A DNA stretch of 64,000 bases from Phenylobacterium sp. (GTDB lineage Bacteria; Pseudomonadota; Alphaproteobacteria; Caulobacterales; Caulobacteraceae). Positions 34,248 to 42,033 of this stretch are shown in pieces. Location of the stretch: assembly GCF_016124325.1 (NCBI RefSeq), contig NZ_WGNY01000015.1, positions 1 to 64,000 on the forward strand, given 5' to 3'. Position numbers and translations under genes: made by a program. Numbering within the stretch: position 1 is the stretch's first letter; each line of letters begins with the position of its first letter. The notes beneath the pieces were generated by a model, which saw nothing but the letters and a program-made list of their open reading frames with translations, did no database searches and was not told where the DNA came from.

Positions 34248-35099
34248 TCAGGTCGGTTTGACGAACTTCAGCGTCATTCGGTCGCTCTCGCCGATGGCGT
34301 CGTAGGGGGCGTGGTCGAACGCCGGATCGGGCGGCTGGCCAAGCGGCGACGAACGGCGCACGGGCGGGAGGGTCCAGACCCCGAAGGGATGGCGGCGATC
34401 ATCCTTGGGGTTGGCGTTGATCTCGCTGGCGGCGGCCAGCCGGAAGCCGGCCTCCTGGCCGAGGCGCGTCGCGTAGGCCTGGTCCACATAGCCGGACTGG
34501 GCGAGGAGGTCGGGGACGCCCCCGGGCGCGGCGCGGTGCTCGACCACGCCCAGCACGCCGCCGGGCTTCAGCGCCAGGAAGGCGTCGCGGAAGGCCTTCT
34601 CGGCGATGCCGCCCGCCATCCAGTTGTGAAGGTTGCGGAAGAACAGGACCAGGTCGGCCGAGCCCGCCGGCGCCACGGGCCCCGAGGTGCGGCCGAAGGC
34701 GGTGAGCTCGACCTTGCCGTAGAGGCGCGGGCCCTTCACGTACCGCGCGCGGTAGGCCTCGAGCACCTGGCGGGCGGCCGCCTCGCCGGGTTGCGGCGGC
34801 TCGGCGAGCTGCATGTGCGCGGCGTAGAGCTTGCCGTGGGTCGCCGCCAGGAACGGGGCGAGGATGTCGCTGTACCAGCCCGCGCCCGGCCAGAACTCGA
34901 CCACCGTGTCGCCGGGCTTGAGGCCGAGGAACTTCAGGGTCTCGGCCGGGTGGCGCCATTTGTCGCGGGCCTTGTCGGCGGCCGGCCGCCACGGCCCCGC
35001 CACCGCCGCCTCGATGGTGCGCGGACGCGCGACGCCCGGCCCGCATCCGGCCAGGGCGACCGCCCCCGCGAGGGCGTAACGTCGAGTGATAGGCTTCAT
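34248..35099 (-). CDS. Lipoprotein-like class I SAM methyltransferase homologue
   Basis: A 283-residue protein. The N-terminus has a signal with the lipobox ALAGC (Cys19), so it is probably a lipid-anchored exported protein. The body follows COG4798-type predicted methyltransferases: KWRHPAETLKFLGLKPGDTV, the motif I-like VVEFWPGAGWYSDILAPFL, FFRNLHNW and ALKPGGVLGVVEHRA. SAM is not expected in the periplasm, so either the protein has another function there or the signal is not used. Nothing around it points to a substrate. Confidence 0.78.
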   Translation of the reverse strand: MKPITRRYALAGAVALAGCGPGVARPRTIEAAVAGPWRPAADKARDKWRHPAETLKFLGLKPGDTVVEFWPGAGWYSDILAPFLAATHGKLYAAHMQLAEPPQPGEAAARQVLEAYRARYVKGPRLYGKVELTAFGRTSGPVAPAGSADLVLFFRNLHNWMAGGIAEKAFRDAFLALKPGGVLGVVEHRAAPGGVPDLLAQSGYVDQAYATRLGQEAGFRLAAASEINANPKDDRRHPFGVWTLPPVRRSSPLGQPPDPAFDHAPYDAIGESDRMTLKFVKPT

Positions 35100-35181
35100 C
35101 GGCGCGGCGACCTCGTCCTCACGCGCCCCCCCGGCGCCTGCGAGGCGTAAAGTGATCCCCCCGGGCCGTCAAAGGCGGGCC

Positions 35182-35208
35182 CTTGAAACCCCGGGGCGGC
35201 TCCCTAAC
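35182..35208 (+). promoter_or_regulatory. Candidate heat-shock (sigma-32) promoter of hsp20
   Basis: CTTGAAA at 35182-35188 matches the sigma-32 -35 element exactly. After 12 bases comes TCCCTAAC (35201-35208), a poorer match to the CCCCATnT -10 element. A start near 35213 would give a leader of about 110 bases, the usual length for a ROSE-controlled transcript. Confidence 0.55.
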
Positions 35209-35212
35209 TCAA

Positions 35213-35327
35213 CGGTCGGAGGCGCTGGATGTCCGGGCTTCCTTGGGCTGCAGGCGAGGCCGGAACGGGTCGCCGCAAGCTCAACAACATACGCAACCTT
35301 GCTTTTGAAGAAGGATGTGACCGCATG
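35213..35327 (+). promoter_or_regulatory. ROSE-type RNA thermometer in the hsp20 leader
   Basis: The hairpin nearest the gene pairs CCTT-G-CTT (35297-35304) with AAGAAGG (35308-35314), closing over the loop TTG and burying the ribosome binding site AGAAGGA. The one unpaired G (35301) opposite the Shine-Dalgarno is the hallmark of ROSE elements. ACAT (35287-35290) can pair with ATGT (35315-35318) to extend the stem. An upstream stem TCCGG/CCGGA (35232-35236 with 35260-35264) fits the multi-hairpin layout. Known ROSE elements melt on heating and release hsp20 translation. Confidence 0.78.
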
Positions 35328-35777
35328 CGTACGATCGACTTTTCCCCCCTCTATCGCTCCGTCGTGGGCTTCGACCGCCTGGCGAACCTGCTGGAGACCG
35401 CCGCGGCCGACAGCGCCGCCGGCTATCCCCCCTACAACATCGAGCGCACCGACGAGAACGCCTACCGCATCGACATCGCGGTGGCGGGCTTCCGTCCGGA
35501 AGAGCTCAACGTCGAGGTGAAGGAGAACCTCCTCACCGTGACCGGCCGCAAGGCCGCCAACGAAGAGCCGCGCAAGTACCTCCATCGCGGCCTGGCCGAG
35601 CGCAATTTCGAGCGCCGGTTCCAGTTGGCCGACTATGTGGTGGTGACCGACGCCAACCTGGCCGACGGCCTGCTCTCGATCGCGCTGAAGCGCGAACTGC
35701 CCGAGGCCCTGAAGCCGCGGACGGTGCAGATCACCAGCGGCCCGTCGACCCTGATCGAAGGCGAAAAGGCGGCCTAA
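35325..35777 (+). CDS. ibpA: Small heat-shock protein Hsp20 (IbpA-like)
   Basis: A 150-residue holdase. The N-terminus MRTIDFSPLYRSVVGFDRL and YPPYNIERTDENAYRIDIAVAGF are typical of class A rhizobial small heat-shock proteins. The alpha-crystallin domain runs from about residue 38 to 130, with ENLLTVTGRK and the A-x-L motif region DGLLSIALKRELPE. The ATG at 35325 follows AGAAGGA, which is held in the thermometer hairpin. A terminator follows 25 bp after the stop. Confidence 0.94.
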   Translation: MRTIDFSPLYRSVVGFDRLANLLETAAADSAAGYPPYNIERTDENAYRIDIAVAGFRPEELNVEVKENLLTVTGRKAANEEPRKYLHRGLAERNFERRFQLADYVVVTDANLADGLLSIALKRELPEALKPRTVQITSGPSTLIEGEKAA

Positions 35778-35802
35778 GCTCTTTCGCCTGACCGAACCGA
35801 CG

Positions 35803-35839
35803 CGGGCGGCGCTCCACACGGGGCGCCGCCCGTTTCTGT
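35803..35839 (+). terminator. Intrinsic terminator after hsp20
   Basis: A perfect 10-bp stem, CGGGCGGCGC (35803-35812) with GCGCCGCCCG (35823-35832), followed by TTTCTGTCT. It separates hsp20 from the convergent pentapeptide gene. Confidence 0.8.
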
Positions 35840-35853
35840 CTGGAAAGCTTGGT

Positions 35854-37059
35854 CTATCTGGGAAGCTTGGCGCCGCGCAGGTCGGCGCCGTCGAGAAGCG
35901 CGCCGGCCAGCCGCGCCCCTTCGAGGCAGGCGTAGCGCAGGCGGGCGCCGGAAAGGTCGGCGGGCGTCGCCCGGCCTGCGGCCAGGGTGAGCGTCGAGAT
36001 CACGGCGCCGGTCAGGTCGGCGCGGGTCAGGTCGGCGCCGGGCAGGCGCACGCCGCGCAGGTCGGCGCTGCGGAGGCTGGCCCCGCGCAGGTCGGCGCCT
36101 TCGAGGTTGGCGCCCTGGAGCTGGACGCCCTCGAGGTCGAGGCCGGCGAGACAGGCGCCCTTGGCGCTGATCGCCGTGAGCTTCAGGCCCTTGAGCTGGT
36201 CGGCCGCCGGGCGCAGGTCGGCCCCGTCCAGGCATGCCGGCGCGCCGGCCTGGCCCCCCGAGCCCACCCAGGCGTCGTGCGCGCGGGCCATCTCCACCAG
36301 CTTGGCCGCCCGGGCGATCACGTCGCGCGTCGGCGCCTCGACGGCTCCCTCCAGGCGCGCGCCCTGGGTGCGGGCCGCGGCGAGCATCACGCCCTCCAGG
36401 TCGGCGCCGCGGAACTGGGCGTCGTCCAGCGTCGCGCCCGAGACCTCGGCCCTGGCGAGGAAGGCGCCGGAAAGGTTCGCGCCCTTGAGATTGGAGTCGT
36501 ACAGCACCGCGCCCTTCAGCGAGGCGTCGGAGAAGTCGGCGCCGGCGGCATAGAGGCCGTCGAGGCGCGAGCCGTCGAGGTTCGCGCCGCCCAGGTTGGC
36601 CCCGTCGACCGCGCCCGCGCGGCTCTCCTCCACCACCGCCGGAAGCCCCTTGGTGGGATGGGGCTTGGCCACCACGCCGGGGCGCAGGTCGACCCCCGCC
36701 AGGTCGGCGCCCGACAGGTTCGCGCCGGAGAGATTCGCGCCGCGCAGATTGGCCTTGCGAAGGTCGGCGCCCCGAAGGTCGGCGCGCCGCAGGTCGCAGC
36801 CCGAAAGGTTGGCGCCGTCCAGGCGCGCGCCGGTCAGGATCGCGCCGTCGAAGACCGAGCCTGTGAAATCGGCGCCGGACAGGTGGCGGCCGGAGAGGTC
36901 GAAACCCGAGAAGTCCACGAACGGAAGCTTGGCGAGCTTGCCGCCCTTGCCCGCGAGCGCCCGGGTGTGGCTGTCGAGCAGGATCGAGAGTTCGGCCTCG
37001 CTGAGGCGACGGCGCCCCGGCAGCTTAGACTCTTCACGCTGGGCGACGACGAACGACAC
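35854..37059 (-). CDS. Pentapeptide-repeat protein, second of a tandem pair
   Basis: A 401-residue protein. Residues 1-45 are a helical cap (LSEAELSILLDSHTRALAG), then a first right-handed beta-helix of A(D/N)LxG repeats (about 50-125), a break, more repeats to about 235, a helical insert with HDAWVGSGGQAG (His261) and a final beta-helix to the end. The upstream gene encodes a paralogue with the same order of parts. Pentapeptide proteins can be DNA mimics, but this insert is not in those I know. The two genes are 7 bp apart. Confidence 0.9.
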   Translation of the reverse strand: MSFVVAQREESKLPGRRRLSEAELSILLDSHTRALAGKGGKLAKLPFVDFSGFDLSGRHLSGADFTGSVFDGAILTGARLDGANLSGCDLRRADLRGADLRKANLRGANLSGANLSGADLAGVDLRPGVVAKPHPTKGLPAVVEESRAGAVDGANLGGANLDGSRLDGLYAAGADFSDASLKGAVLYDSNLKGANLSGAFLARAEVSGATLDDAQFRGADLEGVMLAAARTQGARLEGAVEAPTRDVIARAAKLVEMARAHDAWVGSGGQAGAPACLDGADLRPAADQLKGLKLTAISAKGACLAGLDLEGVQLQGANLEGADLRGASLRSADLRGVRLPGADLTRADLTGAVISTLTLAAGRATPADLSGARLRYACLEGARLAGALLDGADLRGAKLPR

Positions 37060-37066
37060 GCCCGGC

Positions 37067-38329
37067 TCAGATCACGTCGTCGAGGCCGCGCGCGCCCTGG
37101 CGCACGATGCCCGTGAAGTTCGCCTGCTTCAGCAGCGCGCGGGTGAAGTTGGCGCGGCTGAGGTCGGCGTCGACGAACAGGGCGTGGCGCACGTCGGCGC
37201 CGGTCAGGTCGGCGCCCTTGAGCTGGCTGCCCGTCAGGTCGCACGGCAGGACCCGGTCGGCGCCCAGCAGCAGCGGGCCCATCATCGCCTCGCGCAGGTC
37301 GGCGCCCGAGAGCTTGGCCCCCACCAGCCGCGCGCCCCGCAGATCGGCGCGCCGCAGCACGCAGTTGCGCAGGTCGGCGCCTTCGAGGTGCGCGCCCTGC
37401 ATCTGCGCGCCCTCCATGTCGAGGCCGTAGAACACCGCGCCCTTGGCCGACAGGGCCGTCAGGTTGTAGCCGCGGATCGAGCCCAGGGCGCGCAGGTCGG
37501 CGTTGTCGAACGACGAGGGCTTGCCCTCGCCGCCGCCGGTCTCGCACCACTTGGCGTGATCCCTGATCATCTCGTCGTAGGGCAGGTCGCTGAGCGCGCG
37601 GCCGGCCGGTTCGTCGGTGAGGGCGCCGGCCATGTTGGCGTCGGAGACGTTCCAGGCCACCGTCCGCGCGCCCACCAGGATCGCGTCGCGCAGGTCGGCC
37701 CCGGCGAGGTCGGCGCCCGAGAGGTCGGCGCCCGAGAGGTTCGCGCCCTGCAGCGAGGCCTGCTTCAGGTTGGCGCGGATCAGCTTGGCGTCCTTGAGGA
37801 TGGCGTCGGTGAAGTCGGCCTTGATCGCCACGGCGCCCGACAGGCGCGAGCGCTCCAGGTTGGCGCCGGCGAGGATCGCGCCCTGCAGCTCGCCCTGGGT
37901 GGGTCCGCCGGCTTCGAGGCGCCGGAAGCCGAACTGCCGGTCGGCGGCCGCCAGCGTGCCCTCGCGCAAGTCGGCCTCGAACAGGTCGGCCCCCGTGAGG
38001 TCGGAATTGCGCATGGAGGCGCCGCGCAGGTCGGCGCGGCGCATCGAGGCGTCGGTGAGGTCGCAGCCGGTCAGATCGGCGCAGAACAGGGTGGCGTTGT
38101 CGAGCCGCGCGCCATGGAATTTGCAGTTGGCCAGCACGGCGCCGGTGAAGTCGGCGTCGCAGAGATTGCGGCCGCGCAGGTCGGTCCCGCTCAGGTCCTT
38201 GAACGCGAACACCGCGCGCGCCCCGCCGGGCTTGGAGCTCCACAGCCGGTCGTGCTTCGCACAGATCGCGTCGACTTCCGCCTGGGAGAGACGGTTGCTG
38301 ACGAGGGTGCTGACGGAAGCTGTCGACAT
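37067..38329 (-). CDS. Pentapeptide-repeat protein, first of a tandem pair
   Basis: A 420-residue protein with the same architecture as its neighbour: helical cap LSQAEVDAICAKHDRLW, a beta-helix of DLxGxxL repeats, a helical insert DEMIRDHAKWCETGGGEG (His258) and a second beta-helix starting at NADLR. Shared blocks after the insert (LTALSAKGAVFYGLDMEG against LTAISAKGACLAGLDLEG) prove common origin. No signal or membrane segment is seen, so it is probably cytoplasmic. The ATG at 38329 is chosen by the family start; no strong ribosome binding site is visible. Confidence 0.88.
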   Translation of the reverse strand: MSTASVSTLVSNRLSQAEVDAICAKHDRLWSSKPGGARAVFAFKDLSGTDLRGRNLCDADFTGAVLANCKFHGARLDNATLFCADLTGCDLTDASMRRADLRGASMRNSDLTGADLFEADLREGTLAAADRQFGFRRLEAGGPTQGELQGAILAGANLERSRLSGAVAIKADFTDAILKDAKLIRANLKQASLQGANLSGADLSGADLAGADLRDAILVGARTVAWNVSDANMAGALTDEPAGRALSDLPYDEMIRDHAKWCETGGGEGKPSSFDNADLRALGSIRGYNLTALSAKGAVFYGLDMEGAQMQGAHLEGADLRNCVLRRADLRGARLVGAKLSGADLREAMMGPLLLGADRVLPCDLTGSQLKGADLTGADVRHALFVDADLSRANFTRALLKQANFTGIVRQGARGLDDVI

Positions 38330-38625
38330 GGGATCGCGGGTTTGGGAATCGCGTGTTGGGAAGGCCTGCGTGAACCATGGTAGGTCCGGCTGATTAACGG
38401 CGAATTTCCAGGGCCTTGGCCGGCGAACGGGCCAATGGAGGGCCGTCGCCCCGGCCAACGACAACCCCCGGTGGATCCTCGCCCCACAGGAACCCAACCA
38501 GAGCGTTCGCGGCCACTCGCGAAGACCGAACCATTTCACCGGCTGCGGACGCCATTTGACCGATCAGGGCCTCGACCGTCATCACCCCGCCGCCCATGCT
38601 GCCGGCGGCCGTCGTCGGGGAAAGC

Positions 38626-39936
38626 ATGCGCAGACTGATCATCGTGGGACTGGCGGCGTTCGCAGCGCTGCTGGTCTGGAGCGTCGTCGTCGCCGGGGCC
38701 GCGCTGGAGGGCTGGGGGCGCCGGCCGATCGCGCCGGCCGGCGACGCCCAGGCGTTCGCGGCCGCGGCGATGGAGCGTGCGAGGGCGGCCTCGCCGGGCG
38801 ACCTGGCCTTCGTCATGATCGAGGACGGTCACCCAACCGTCGAGCGCTTCTCCTCCATCGGCCGCCCGGTGGACCGCGACACGCTGTTCCAGGTGGCGTC
38901 GCTCAGCAAGTGGGTGACCGCGCTGGGCGTGATGCATCTCGTCGAGACCGGCCGGATCGACCTCGACGCGCCGGTGGACACCTACCTGAAGCGCTGGAAG
39001 CTGCCTCCGAGCGAGTACGACAATCGCCAGGTCACCGTGCGCCGGCTCCTGAGCCATACAGCCGGCCTGACCGACGGTCTGGGCTATCTGGGCTTCGCCC
39101 CCGGCCAGCCGCTGCAGCCCCTGCCCGACTCGCTGACCCGCGCCGCGGACGCCTCGCCAGGGCACGACGGGCGGGTGCGGGTGGGCCTGCCGCCGGGCGG
39201 GCAGTGGAAATACTCCGGCGGCGGCTATGCCCTGCTGCAACTGCTCATCGAGGACGTCACGGGCGAGCCGTTCGACACCTACATGCGCCACGCGGTGCTG
39301 GAGCCGCTCGGAATGTCGCGCTCACGCTTCGTGCTGCCGGCCGACGGCGTCGAGAACCTCGCGGAGTTCTTCGACCTGGGCGGCAAGCCGGCGACCCATT
39401 TCCGGTTCACGGCGACGGCGGCGGCCTCGCTCTACACCAGCGCCGCAGACCTGACCCGGCTGATCCAGGCGCATCTCCCCGGCCCGGCGGGCGAGCCCAT
39501 CGGTCGCGGCGTCCTGAAGCCGGAGACCCTGGCCGCCATGCGCAAACCGCACGCCTCGCAGTTCGGCGCCGACATCTGGGGCCTGGGCGCCATGCTCTAC
39601 GCGCCGAACGGCAAGGGCGGCTACGTCGTGGGCCACGACGGCAACAACGACCCGGCGATCAACACGGCCGCCCGCTTCGATCCGGCCCGCGGCGACGGGA
39701 TCGTGGTGCTGGAGACCGGCCACAAGATCCTGGCCACCCGCCTCGCGGGCGAGTGGGTGTTCTGGAAGACCGGCAAGGTCGACAACCTGATGGTGATCCT
39801 GGAGTCGCGCCGGACCTTCAAGACCCTCGCCGTGGGCTGGGCGGTGATCCTCGTGGGGTCCGTAGGCCTCGGCTGGTGGTCGTGGCGGCGCCGTCAGATC
39901 GGCGGCAGCGACGTGGCCCGGGCCTCGTCGAGGTAG
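38626..39936 (+). CDS. Membrane-anchored beta-lactamase-like serine hydrolase
   Basis: A 436-residue protein. An N-terminal transmembrane segment (residues 4-28) and a C-terminal one (about 405-425, LAVGWAVILVGSVGLGWW) flank a periplasmic class C serine hydrolase domain. The SxxK motif is Ser92-Leu-Ser-Lys95 in VASLSKWVTA. KYSGGGYALLQ gives the YxG motif and GHDGNN takes the place of the third box. Probable peptidase or esterase; the substrate is unknown. The end overlaps the convergent gpmA gene by 43 bp. Confidence 0.85.
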   Translation: MRRLIIVGLAAFAALLVWSVVVAGAALEGWGRRPIAPAGDAQAFAAAAMERARAASPGDLAFVMIEDGHPTVERFSSIGRPVDRDTLFQVASLSKWVTALGVMHLVETGRIDLDAPVDTYLKRWKLPPSEYDNRQVTVRRLLSHTAGLTDGLGYLGFAPGQPLQPLPDSLTRAADASPGHDGRVRVGLPPGGQWKYSGGGYALLQLLIEDVTGEPFDTYMRHAVLEPLGMSRSRFVLPADGVENLAEFFDLGGKPATHFRFTATAAASLYTSAADLTRLIQAHLPGPAGEPIGRGVLKPETLAAMRKPHASQFGADIWGLGAMLYAPNGKGGYVVGHDGNNDPAINTAARFDPARGDGIVVLETGHKILATRLAGEWVFWKTGKVDNLMVILESRRTFKTLAVGWAVILVGSVGLGWWSWRRRQIGGSDVARASSR

Positions 39937-40604
39937 CGGGCGGCCGTGGGCTTCAGGCCCGCGCCCAGCTCGACCACCAGCGGATTGCCGGTGGGGATCT
40001 CGACGCCGACGATGTCGTCGTTGGACACGCCGAACAGCAGCTTGACGATGGCCCGCAGGGAATTGCCGTGGGCGGCCACCAGCAGGGTCTCGCCGCGCTT
40101 CAGGCACGGGACGATGTCGGCCTCCCAGTAGGGCTGCACGCGATCCAGGGTGGTCTTCAGGCTCTCGGTGTCGGGCAGGACGGCGCCGGCGTAGCGGCGG
40201 TCCTTGGAGAAATCGAACTCGCCGCCGGGCGCCAGCGGCGGCGGCGGCACGTCGTAGGAGCGGCGCCAGACCTTGACCTGGTCGGCGCCGTGCTTGGCCG
40301 CGGTCTCGGTCTTGTTGAGGCCGGTCAGCCCGCCGTAGTGGCGCTCGTTGAGCCGCCAGTCCTTCACCTCCGGCACGAACGTCTGCCCGGCGCTGTGCAG
40401 GGCGAGCCAGGACGTGCGGATCGCGCGGGTCAGCACCGAGGTGAAGCAGCGGTCGACGGCGAGGCCGGCGGCCTTGATCAGCTCGCCGCCCTTCTTCGCC
40501 TCGGCCTCGCCCTGGGCGGTGAGGTCCACATCCACCCAGCCGGTGAAACGGTCTTCCAGGTTCCACTGGCTCTGGCCGTGACGCAGCAGGATGAGGGTGG
40601 GCAC
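39894..40604 (-). CDS. gpmA: 2,3-bisphosphoglycerate-dependent phosphoglycerate mutase
   Basis: A 236-residue glycolytic enzyme that interconverts 3- and 2-phosphoglycerate. The phosphohistidine motif LRHGQSQWN holds His9; RFTGWVDVDLT, LNERHYGGLTGLNK and the second histidine in AAHGNSLRA are all present. The start is GTG at 40604. Its 3' end overlaps the opposing serine hydrolase gene by 43 bp, more than any other gene pair in this window. Confidence 0.95.
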   Translation of the reverse strand: MPTLILLRHGQSQWNLEDRFTGWVDVDLTAQGEAEAKKGGELIKAAGLAVDRCFTSVLTRAIRTSWLALHSAGQTFVPEVKDWRLNERHYGGLTGLNKTETAAKHGADQVKVWRRSYDVPPPPLAPGGEFDFSKDRRYAGAVLPDTESLKTTLDRVQPYWEADIVPCLKRGETLLVAAHGNSLRAIVKLLFGVSNDDIVGVEIPTGNPLVVELGAGLKPTAARYLDEARATSLPPI

Positions 40605-40717
40605 CGGCGTTCTCCTTCGGGCGGAGCGCTGGGCTAGGACATGGTCCCGGCCGGCGTCAAGCGCGCGCAGCCGATGGGCGAATGGCGGGCGGCCGCGCGA
40701 GCGGCTATAGCGAGGCG

Positions 40718-40963
40718 ATGCTCGACCGCTTCTACCTGCCGCTCCTGGCCCTGGCCGCGATCGCCGCGGTGGCGCTGGCGCTGGTCTGGCCCCAGGGCCT
40801 GGGCGACCGCTCGCCCGGCCCGTTCGGCCAGACGCCGGTGCAACGGACGCCCGAGATGCAGGCGGCGATGAAGCGCGAGACCGACGCGGCCGTCCGCCGG
40901 GTCGACCAGGCGCGCGAGGCGGTGCGCAACATCCAGCAGCAGGCGATCGCGCCCGACCAATGA
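40718..40963 (+). CDS. Small membrane-anchored protein before kdsD
   Basis: An 81-residue protein. Residues 6-24 are a transmembrane segment (LPLLALAAIAAVALALVW), followed by a soluble part with PVQRTPEMQAAMKRETD and a charged helix. No family recognised. Its stop overlaps the kdsD start (ATGA), so it is translated together with kdsD and may be an envelope protein. Confidence 0.75.
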   Translation: MLDRFYLPLLALAAIAAVALALVWPQGLGDRSPGPFGQTPVQRTPEMQAAMKRETDAAVRRVDQAREAVRNIQQQAIAPDQ

Positions 40964-41925
40964 CGTCAAAGGACACCATCGCCGTCGGCCGCAGGGTGCT
41001 GGAGACCGAGGCCGAGGCGCTCGCCCGGATGGCGGCCGGGCTCGACGGCCCCTTCGCCGAGGCCGTCGAGGCGCTGTTCGCCGCGAAGGGCCGGATCGTC
41101 TGCACGGGCATCGGCAAATCGGGGCACGTGGCGCGCAAGATCGCCGCCACCCTGGCCTCCACCGGCTCGGCGGCGATCTTCGTCCACCCCAGCGAGGCCA
41201 GCCACGGCGATCTGGGCATGATCGGCCCCGACGACGTGATCCTGGCCCTGAGCAAGACCGGCGAGACCCGAGAACTGGCCGACGTGATCGCCTATGCCGC
41301 GCGCTTCGCGATCCCGCTGGTCGCGATGACGGCGGCGGCGGACGGCACCCTCGGGCGCGCCGCCGACATCGTGCTCTTGATCCCCGATGCGCCCGAGGCC
41401 ACCGAGGCCGTCAACGCGCCGACCACGTCGACGACGCTGCAGATGGCGCTGGGCGACGCCCTGGCCGTGGCGCTGTTGGAGCGGCGCGGCTTCCGGCCCG
41501 AGGATTTCCGAACCTTCCACCCCGGCGGCAAGCTGGGGGCGATGCTGCGCACGGCGGGCGACCTGATGCACGGCCGCGAGGAGCTGCCGCTGGTGGCGCC
41601 CGAGACCCCGATGCGCCAGGCGCTGCTGGCGATGACCCAGATGCGCTGGGGGATCGTGGGCGTGGTCGACGCGGGCGGCCGCCTGCTGGGGGCGATCACC
41701 GACGGCGACCTGCGCCGCCACATCGACGGCCTGCTGGACCATACCGCCGGCGAGGTGATGACCCCGGGCCCGAAGAAGGTCGCGCCGCCGCACATGCTGG
41801 CCGGCGAGGCGCTGGCGCTGATGAGCGACCCGCCGCCGGCGGTGACCGTGCTGTTCGTGGTGGAGGACGGCAAGCCGATCGGCATCCTGCACGTCCACGA
41901 CCTGCTGCGCGCCGGGGTGATGTGA
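40960..41925 (+). CDS. kdsD: Arabinose-5-phosphate isomerase (KdsD/KpsF)
   Basis: A 321-residue enzyme that makes D-arabinose 5-phosphate, the precursor of Kdo in lipopolysaccharide. The SIS domain shows GIGKSGHVARKIAATLASTG, HPSEASHGDLGM, LSKTGET and the FHPGGKLG motif. Two CBS domains follow from about residue 205 to the end (GIVGVVDAGGRLLGAITDGD). The gene belongs with the phosphohexomutase and ugd genes downstream as part of a sugar nucleotide group. Confidence 0.94.
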   Translation: MTSKDTIAVGRRVLETEAEALARMAAGLDGPFAEAVEALFAAKGRIVCTGIGKSGHVARKIAATLASTGSAAIFVHPSEASHGDLGMIGPDDVILALSKTGETRELADVIAYAARFAIPLVAMTAAADGTLGRAADIVLLIPDAPEATEAVNAPTTSTTLQMALGDALAVALLERRGFRPEDFRTFHPGGKLGAMLRTAGDLMHGREELPLVAPETPMRQALLAMTQMRWGIVGVVDAGGRLLGAITDGDLRRHIDGLLDHTAGEVMTPGPKKVAPPHMLAGEALALMSDPPPAVTVLFVVEDGKPIGILHVHDLLRAGVM

Positions 41926-42033
41926 GGGACGCCGGTTCGGCGAACAGGCTCGCCCGTTAAGGGTTCCGTGGTGGCTTCGTCACTATCGGGCCGTTAAACA
42001 CACCGCCGACGCGCGCACCCCGACGGAGTTCCG

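Noticed and set aside
36000-38300. Short repeats such as CAGGTCGGCGCC that might suggest a CRISPR array
   Set aside because: Spacing is irregular, there are no unique spacers of constant length, and the repeats encode pentapeptide units on the minus strand.
38394-38816. Minus-strand frame in and beyond the gap before the serine hydrolase
   Set aside because: It overlaps the N-terminus of a well-supported gene, has no motif and no ribosome binding site. The 296-bp gap 38330-38625 appears to hold only divergent promoters.
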